Made by a program: the position numbers and the translations under genes. From assembly GCA_041685355.1 (NCBI GenBank), contig JAWLFY010000163.1, positions 1 through 10,862 on the forward strand: a DNA stretch of 10,862 nucleotides, in the 5' to 3' direction. Positions 1 through 9,100 of this stretch are shown here, one piece after another. Each line of letters opens with the position of its first letter. The first letter of the stretch is position 1. The stretch comes from JAWLFY01 sp041685355. Its GTDB lineage: Bacteria > Planctomycetota > Planctomycetia > Pirellulales > Pirellulaceae. The notes below the pieces were generated by a model. The model had not been told where the DNA came from. It did no database searches and was given only the letters and a program-made list of their open reading frames with translations.

Positions 1-195
1 GCTGTCGGCGAGTTGGACCGGGATCGCGTCGTCGCTGAAGATTTGTGCCCGCGGGGTGCGGAACGGAACGCCGCGGTTCCAATCGACCGAGTCGACTTTC
101 ACGTCGATGGTGTCACCGGCATTCAGGAACACCTTGACGATGTCGCGGTCATTGATCGGGTCGGTCGGGATCAATTCGTTCGCGTCGCCGGTGAT
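1..195 (-). other. PPC-like domain 4, cut by the window edge (residues 3325-3389)
   Basis: DRDIVKVFLNAGDTIDVKVD from 3340 matches the opening strands of a PPC domain. The rest lies outside the window. Confidence 0.55.
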
Positions 196-3100
196 GACGG
201 TGTCGCCGATCTTGCCTTTCGCGAGCAACGTGTCGGCTTGGCCGTTGACGTATTCCGTCACGGTGGCTCGGGCGAGTTCGTTGGGGGACACGTCGCGGAC
301 GACGGTCGCGTCGTCCTGGTCGGAGAGCGGCAGGGTGCGTGCCGTTTCGCGTCCGTAGGGGGTTTCTTCGGCGACCATGTCGACCTTCAGGAACCGGCCG
401 GAGGACGGGTTGATCTGGATCTCGTCACCGAACAGCTCGACACGATTGCCGGTCATCCCGCTGACTTCTCGGCTGTCGCCGCCGGCGGCGGTGATGCCGA
501 GGACGTTGCGGGCTTGCGGGCTGTTGATCGCGTCGCGGAGGGCGCGGGCGACCTCGGCCGGTTCGTCGGTCAGGTGTTCAAAGCTGTCACCGGTCATCAC
601 CGGGATGAACGGGACGCGAACGTGTCCGGGGGCGACCGAACCGTTGCTGTCGAATTCGAACGTGACGCTGCGGGTGCCGTTGGAGATCACCAGGGTCTCG
701 CCGTCGGACAGCTCTCGTCCGGTCGGGACGTTGAGCGTCACGGCGCCCGGGTTGAACCGATCGTTGACGTCGAACGAGCGACCCCAGCCGAACTGTTCGT
801 TGAGCCCCAACCGGATCGGGTCATAGTCTTCGGGGACGCCGTATTCGGGACCGCCTCGGGTTTCCAAGGTGTAGTCGCCGACGAGGATCTCGTTGGGCCG
901 CTCGGGTTGGTGCGAGTCTTGGGTTCGGAGTTCTCGATAGGTCGGGTCGATCGTGAAGTCACGGTTCCCGGTCGGCGCGTTGAGGACGACTTCTCCGCGG
1001 CTGGCGAACCCGATCGTGATGTCGTCGATGTAGACGCCTTCGACGCTATTGTTGAGCGCCCCGTGACGATTCAGCCGGCCGCTCGTGCCGCTATTGCTGA
1101 CCTGCAAGCTGCCGAACGAGCCGAATTCGTCGCCCGGCAAGAAGGTGCCGAAGCCGACGGCGGAGTTGTTCCCCGCGAGGGCTTGCTCGAAGACGCGAAT
1201 CCGGTTGGTCGCATAACCCGGGAAGTGATCTTGGCCGGCTTCCGTCATCCCGGTGATCGGGTCGCGGACACCGATCCCGACGGCGAGCGCGTCGCGGATC
1301 GCGTCGCGGACTTCGACGTCGGTCATTGTGGGGTTATAGAAGACCGGCACGTTCCCGTTGGGCAGGAGTTGGGCGCCCGGCATCCCGGCGTTGAACGAGT
1401 TCGGGCTTTGGAACGCCGGGTCGAGGTCGACTGCGGCGGCGTTGAGGACGACCAATTCGGTCTCGTTCGCCGAGGCGGGGAGCCGGGGGTCGCGGTTGTT
1501 GATCCGGTCGGCGAGCCTGTCCGCAATTTGTTCGGCCGTATCGACCGCGGGGTCGATGAAGAGTTCGTCTTCGGAGAACGCGACGACGCCGGTGGGGCGA
1601 ACGAAGGGTTCGGTCCCGTCGCCGGACGAGAGTGTCGCCGAGAACTGTCCGAGCGAGTCGAGGGCGGCGACCACCGCGTCGAAGTCGGCGTTTTCCGGAG
1701 TCTCGGCGAGCGAATTGAAGGCAACCGTGATTACCCCGTCGAACGGGTTGTAGGTCGCCTCGGCCGGGTTATCGCCGAACGATTCACGGTCGATGAAGCG
1801 GATCTGGACACCATCGGCGGCGGCGTCGATGTCGGAGGTCACGGTGACGCTTTGGCCACCATTTCCGAACGTCAGTTCTTGAGACGTCCGGAAGGTGACG
1901 GACGTCTCGCCGCCGATCGAGTTGGTGAAGCTGATTGATTGTCCGACCAACGTGTTGACGTCGTCGGGGACGGTCACCGAGGTTGCGGCGAACCGTTCGG
2001 GGCTGAGCGCGAACGATTCGGCTTCGGGGAGCCGGACTTGGGGGCCGACAGCGAACGCTTCGAGGTCCGCGTCGAGCAACTGCAGGGCGGCGGCGACGCT
2101 GGCGGCGAGCTCGGAGCCCGAGTCGGACCGAGCGAAGCCGACTTCGGCGGGGTCACCACCGGAAGGGTCGGTGGTGAGCGTGAGGACGGTCGTTCCCGCG
2201 GGCCCATCGACGGAAATTTGCTGGCGGTCGAGGATCGCGTCGCCGTCGGGCAGATTGAACGCGGCGCCGCGGACGAACTCGAACGTGGAGAGGCCTTGGT
2301 TGGACGTCACGAACTGTTCGGAGAGCGAGAACGTCGACCCGTCGACGAGTTCGCGTCCCGGGACCGCTTGGATCTCGGTCAGGTATCCCGTCGTGCGGAA
2401 CTGGTTTTGCATCCCGCCGGCGGACGAGAAGTCGAACCGCAGTTGGACGTTCTTTTGCCCGGCAAGCGGCGACAGGTCGATGCGGGCTTGCCGCCACACG
2501 TCGGTGTTCTCGTGAAGCTCCTGGACCGGGATTTCGGTATCGCCGAAGTAATCGTATTCGTCGGCGTTGACGAAGCTGCGGAACGAGTTGTTCGTGGCCA
2601 GCACTTGCCATTGGCCGTCGTCGCCGGCGGCGAACACGCGGAAGCTGTCGAGTTGCCGGCGGGTGAGCGTGTAGTCGCTGTCGCCTTGGACTTCGAGGAA
2701 GTAGTTGAAGTACAGCGTCGGGTTATCGCTTCGGTTGTACCCTTCGAGGCTGAACGGGGCGCTGACGGTTGAACCGTGGACGCCACCGGGGGCGAGGTTT
2801 CCGGTTGCGCCGTCGTTGTTGAGCGTGTTGTCCGCAACGTTGGCGGTCGGTTCGAAGCCGAAGTAGAGGCTCGACCCGCCTGCGGTCCGGATCCGCGTTT
2901 GGTTGTGGGGCGCGAACACGCCGTGTTGGTTATTTTGGGAGTTCGGGCCGCCGAGCCCGAACGGCGTGTTGCGATCGTTGGTTTGGTGCCACGGGTTTTC
3001 TTCGCGGATGCTGAACGCGACCCCGGTGACTTGTCGTCCGCCGGTGCCGCTGCTGCCGAACGCGGTGATGATCGGGACGGCACTGCGGCCGTGGACCAAC

Positions 3101-6100
3101 ACGGGGGCGGGTTCGACGACGCCGGACGCATCGATTTGGAACGAGTACAGCCAGCCATCGGTGGTGGTCGCGAAGAACACGCTGTTGTAGCGTCCCGACT
3201 CGGTCGCCCGCGGCCCGAGCGTGAGGCTGGAGAACTCCGGTGCGCCGAAGCCGAAGTGGTCCTCGTGTCGCTCCACCGTGCCGTGGAAGTCGGTGTTGAT
3301 GACGCGGTTGTAGCTTGCCGGCACATCATCGGAGACGTCGAGGAACCTCCGATCGTTGGGGTTGAACGAGTACAACCCGCCTTCGTCGGTGACGCCGAAC
3401 AGGATGGACCCGAAGAAGCCGGGGACGTTTTGGTTTCGGGCGATCCCGGTGATGTCGCCGCCGGTCTTTTCGGGGTCGGAGTCGATAAACTGTCCGACGT
3501 CAACGACGCCGAGTTCTTGTTTGTTGGAGCCGGGGCCGTAGGGCTCGATGAAGGTCGTTTGGGCGGCACCGAAGTCGCGGTCGAGGTCGCCGTTGGTGCT
3601 GCCTTGGTTGGTCGCGGCGCCGCTGTTGGCGACCATGCTGTAGACGACGTTATTTCGGAATTCCGGGATCACTTCACCGCCGCGACCGGAGTTGTCCCGG
3701 TTGCCGACGACCAGGACCCGTTCGCCGTCTGAGATCTCCGGGACGTTTCCGACGCTCGCGCCGGAGTTCGCGCCTTGTGGGACGAACGCGATCGCGTTGA
3801 CCAAGAACTCGGCGTTGGGGTCGTTTTCGGTGTTGTCCTGGCCTTGGTTGTTGCGTTGGAACGTGAGCCCGTCGTCACCGATGTTGTTGGCCGACCCGTC
3901 GATCGAGCTGATGTTCAGGTAGTTCCCCGTGTTCCCCGCGTTGCGCGGGCCGGTTTGGGGTCCGAGCGAGAACGAGAACAGTTCGCCGTCGCGGCGGATC
4001 CCGAGGTCGCCCACCGGTTGGCCGAATTCGCCGATCGTCCGTTCGAGCTGTCCGGTGAAGGGGTCGATCGAGACGATCGTTGATCGGTTCGACCCGGTGA
4101 GCCCGTTTTGCAACGTGAGGAACATCCGCACGTCTTCGAGCGAGTAGGGGACGATCGAGGTTTCGTCGAAGAGCGGGACGACGTTGGGGAGTTCGGAGGT
4201 GGAGTTGAGTTGTTGCGTGTTGCTCAGCGGCGTATACCGATTGACACCGAGGATCGAATCGGAGAAGCCTTCTTCGGCGAGGCGTCGCACGGAGTCGACC
4301 GGGAGCATCCGGATGTTCGTATCGGCGGGGTTCGCGTTGAAGTACTGGTTGAGGACCTCGGGGGTCATCTGGGCGCTGCTGACGGCGATGTAGTACGTGC
4401 CGACTTGCAGCTCGACCGGGCCGATGTACGAATCGAGCGTCCCGGCGGAGCCGGCGTCGAGGTTCTCCATATCGTTGCCGAGCCGGGGACGACCCTGGTC
4501 GTCGGCGACGTTCGAGTCGAGACCGTGGAGGATCAGCCGGCCCGCGGCGTCGAACACCGAGAGTCGGGTGTTGGCGCGTCCGAGTTGGTCGGCGTAATCG
4601 AGATCAAAGATCGCCGAGACGAATCGATTTTCGTCGATGATGTTCGGTTCCTGCGAATCGTCGAACAGGTCGACGCGATAGACGTCGATATCTTGGCCGG
4701 CGGCGACCGCTTCGGGGTTGGCGACGTTGTTTCCGAGGACGCCCGAGACGCGGAGCACACGTCGGTGGCTTTCGTTGAGCGAGCCGAGGTTTTGCGCCCC
4801 GGCGTTGGTGAAGCTGCCGGAACCGTCGACGTCGATCCCGTTGAGCTGGAGCCGTTCGGCGTGTTCCGCGGCGAGCGGCGAGTCGAACGGGGTGGCGGGG
4901 ACATCGATCGCGTTGGTGGCGAAGCGGATGTCGGCGAGGCGGACGGTGCTGCCGGCGATCTCGTCTTGTTCCCGGAGCCGGATCGAAAGTTGGTACTGGC
5001 CGCGGCTCAAGCCTTGGCCCACGGCATCCGGGTCGGTGAGGCGGTCGTTGGGGTTGCCGGTGAAGTCGGCCCCGATGTTGCTGCTCCGCACCCGGACGTA
5101 GTACTCGTTCACGCTGCTGCTGTTGCCCGGCAGCACGACTCGCATCCCGGCGTCGAGCGGGTTCGGCCCCTCGGTCACCGATCGGCCGGTTTTTCGCAAC
5201 GGCAGCACGGCGCCGTCGGCGAGGTTGTTGACGAGCAGGGTCGGATCGTTCGATTCGAGGTCGGAGCGGTTGCTGAGCGCTTGGATGTTGCCGTTTCGGT
5301 CGACGAGTTCGACGATCGTGTCGAGTCCGAACCGGGTATCGTCGATATCGAGATAGACTTCCGTTTGACCGTTGGCGGTGAATTCGTAGACGTCGACATC
5401 ACCGTCTTGGCTGAGGGTGCCGCGGACGTTGAACCCGAGACGTCGATTCTCGTCGGAGTTCTGTTCGCCGCGGGCGAGCGAGCCGAGTTCTTGGGCATCG
5501 TCGGGGATCGCGTTGAGCCCGGCCGATTCGGGGATCGCCGGCTCGTTTTCGAGCACGTAGGCGACGTTTCGGTCGTTGGCCCCGGCGCGGAGCACGATCC
5601 CGTACCAGTCACCGGGGTTGGGCGAATCGTCGGCGTTATCGGTATCGTTTTGCGGCAGCCCGGACGGGGTGAACCCGGCCCCGACGGTATCGTCTTGGAG
5701 GCTTGTCAGGATCACCGGGAAGCCGGGCTGGCCGATCACTTGGATCGTGCCGCCGATCGAGTCCTCGACGTCGTTGAGGTAGCGATCGGCGACGATTCCG
5801 CCGCCGTCTTGGAACTTGACGACGAGGCTTTCGCCGGAATCGCTCTTCAGGCGGAGTCCGCTACGGTGGTGATGGTTCCAGGCGTAAACGAACCGCTCGA
5901 CGACGTGGACGATGTCGGTGTCGTCCCACACGCTTTCGGTGGTCAGCGCCTCGTTACGGACGAGCATCCCGTTGAGGTCATTTCGGTCGAGCCGGTTTTC
6001 GGCGATCAGCGGTCCTTGGTTACCGCGTGCCGCTTCGAAGCGGTCGGCGATTCCGGTCCCGCGACCCCAATCGCGGATTTCCGCATGATTCAACGCGTCC

Positions 6101-9100
6101 GGGTTGATACTGATCGCGGCCCCGAGGTTATCCCGGATCGTGTTGCCGACGATGATCGGCTGGGCCCCGCGGACGAAGATCGTCGCGTCGCCGTTGAACC
6201 CGATCCCGTCGCGGGTGTCGAAGTTACTGTTCCCGCCGCCCGCGTTGTCGGTGAAGAGTGAGTTCGCGATCCGGACGTCGGACTGCAGGATTTCGACGGG
6301 GTTGAAATTGACGAACCCGCCCGAGACCGAGCTTTCCCCGCCGGCGTAACGGACGACGGTGTGATCGAGGCTTGCGGAGCTACCTTGGCGGAATACGAGG
6401 CCGGCCCAGGCGCCCGGGTCGGGGTTGCCGTCGTCGCCGTCGTTATTGGTGTCGAACGTCCCGCCGGCGCCGAACTCGTCGTCGAGTCGGCTGGTGAACA
6501 CGATCGGGTTCCCGTCGGTGCCTTCGGCGTAGAAGTCGGCCCCGACCCCAGTTTCGATCCGTGCCGAGTCGAGTTTCAAGACCAACCCTGGGTCGATACT
6601 CAACCGCGCGTCGAACCTTGGGAGCAGGCGTTCGTCGGCGAGTGCCGCGTCGGTGAGAAGTCCGCCGCGGGTCGAGCCGTCGTCGAGGTAGGTCGTCGTG
6701 TTGCGGTCGAGCTGCGTCACGAAGACGTAATCGCCGGTGGCCGGGTCGAGGCGATACAGGCGTCGTCCGACGAACATTTCCGGCGCTTCCGGCAGGTTCG
6801 CGAGCCGCAGGTTGCGGTCTCCGCCGACGGCAGCCGAGCGGGTCGTGTCGCTGGCGAGCGATTCGGTCCCCTCGGCGGTGACGAACGTCACGCGGTAGTC
6901 GATCGTATCGCCTTCGGTGAGCGTCCCGGTGGGGAGGGTTCCGGTTGGTGGGTCGACGGTGACGCTGAGCACGTCGGGTCGCTGCTCGAGCGCGAGCGGG
7001 CCGCCGGGCTGGCCCTGCAACACGAGGACTTCGGAGAGGACGTGGACGATATCGGCGTCGTCGAACCGTCCGCTGACGGTCATCGGTTCGCGTTGGCCGG
7101 TCGCGGGGGTTTCGACGCGGATGAACAGGCCGTTGATCGAGTTGTCGAGGAGCGTGTTGCCTCGGATATCGGGCCCGACCCGGTCGTAATCGCTGGTGAA
7201 GGCGTCGGCCCGTTGGTAGAGCGGTGAGTGGAAGTTGGATTCTTCGAAGCTGTTGGGATCCGCGCTGATCGCCGCGTCGCTACTGAAGCGGACCGTGTTC
7301 CCGAGCAGCGTGGGCCGTGCTTGGAGCATTTGGAGCGGCGTCACGATCGGGGCGTTGCTGCCGATGCTGCCGCCGCCGTAGCGGAGGTCAGCGTGGGCGA
7401 CGTAGTCGAGGAAGATCCCCTCGGTTTCCCACACGGGGCGTCCTTCGGAGCGATCGAAGTCGTTGCGGAACTCGATCCCTGCCCACTGGCCGGCGGCGGG
7501 GTTGGTGGGAAGCGGGTTGGTATCGACGGCGAACGATTCGTCTTGATAGCTGGTGAACACGACGTCGCCGCGGAGCGGGTTCCCGTCCGGATCGACGGCG
7601 GTGTCCCCGTTGTGATCGACGAGTGTCGGCGTCCCCAGGACCTGAAGCGCGGCGAGCGACCGGTCTTCGTCGACCGCCTCGCTGCCGACGCTGATTTTGG
7701 CGTTACGGAGTTTGAAGATCGCCCCGGCGTCGATCATCACGGTGACGCCACGCGGCACGTTGAAGTTCTCGCCGTCGGCGAGCACGGCGTTGCTCGCCCC
7801 GCCCCGCCCCAATTCGTAGGCCAGATTGTCACCGACGGTACCGACCTGGCCGTCGGCGCCACCGCTGGGCAGAATTCGGACGATATCGCCCGGTTCGGCT
7901 TGGTCGAACGCGTAGGCGATCGTGCGGTAGGGGGAGGCGAGTGTTCCGGAGGCGGAGACGTTGCTACCGGACTTGTCGACGAACAGCGTCCGGGATTCGC
8001 CGGCGGCGGCCTCGCCTTTCGGCCGCGCGACGCGGAACCAGAAGTTGAAATCTCCGCCGGCTCGGCCGTCACCGTCGCCATCGAGCGGCGTCCCGCGGGT
8101 GTCGCGGATCGTGTCGACGTTCGTGTTTTGGAACGTCACCCGCATCTGGTATTCGCCCTGGGACCGTCCGCCGAGGCCGCTGTCGTCGATGTCGGCGTTG
8201 TAGCCCTGGTTCCCCGACGCGGTAACGCCGACGATGTAGCGGGCGGGGGAGCCGTCAGCGTTTGGCGCGACATCGACCCCGAGGAACGAGTCGTCGCTGT
8301 AGTAATCATCGTTCCGCGAAACGAGGTCGTATTCTTCGCTTGAGGCGTTCCACTTCCAAAGCCTGACTTCCGTATCGAGCAGGTTCGACTCGTCGAGCCG
8401 CTGGGCGAAGGTTTCGATCGACACGCGACCGGCTTCGGAGACGTCGAAGCGGTACAGGTCGACGTCGCGGGTTTCGGGGCGATGGAGGGCTTGGCCCGGG
8501 ATGATGTCGCTGGTGCTGAGGAAGTCGGGTTCGATGCTGAAGTCGGACGGGACGCTTCCGTCTTCGAGCGGGAACAGATCGGGCGCGTAGAGTTCGGGGT
8601 TGGAGCCGCTCGCGACACCGGGCACCTGATCGAACGTGTTGCCGATCCCCAGCAGCGAGCCGACCCCGCGGAGCGCTTCGACGAACCAGCTCGGTTGCTC
8701 GTCGGGGTCGGGGCTGAGTCCGTACCCGTCGTACCAGTTTTCGCCGGCGTCCAGGATCAACAGTCCTCGGGTCGGGTCCTCGTCGTTGAGCCGGAACGCT
8801 TGGAGGGGCTCTCCGGGGCCGGTTTGGGCGGTGCGCACGATCGCGCGGATATCCCCGGTGACGATCTGCAGTCCGCGGTCTTCGGTTTCGACGAACTCGA
8901 CCCCGAGGTGATCGGCGTACAGGTCCAGGATTTCCCGGGTTCGCTGTTTCTGCGCGTCGGTGATCGCGTTGCTAAGTTCGTTGTTGGTCGGGTCGAGCCC
9001 GTAGATCTCGGCAAAGTTGTAGTAGTAGCGGTTGATCCCGGGCGTGGAATCGGGCTGCCCGGTGACTTGCGGGTCACGGCGGTTGTCGCGGGTCCCGGGG

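Noticed and set aside
13..1938. A 641-codon open frame on the plus strand
   Set aside because: It is the exact antisense frame of the giant gene. Minus-strand codons mostly end in G or C, so plus-strand codons in this frame rarely start with T and stops are scarce. Its translation is a monotonous D/V/R/E/G mix with no domain, whereas the minus translation shows coherent domains.
2379..3569. A 396-codon open frame on the minus strand in another register
   Set aside because: Its translation is a Ser/Thr/Pro/Arg-rich low-complexity string, typical of a shifted frame of a GC-rich gene. The overlapping frame encodes the propeller and jelly-roll domains.
5866..5874. HHH triplet (residues 1432-1434) as a metal site
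   Set aside because: There is no second ligand cluster or known motif around it. It lies at a module join, so three adjacent His alone do not support a metal-binding claim.
4108..6261. A 717-codon open frame on the plus strand
   Set aside because: It is in the same antisense register as the other long plus frames (1939-2772, 2776-3732, 6361-7227, 7228-8343, 8482-9213, 9277-10122). All are mirror images of the minus gene, and together they tile it end to end.
8623..9033. An active zinc peptidase
   Set aside because: All three His and the Glu of the zinc-helix motif are replaced, so calling it a protease would be wrong despite the fold-like pattern.
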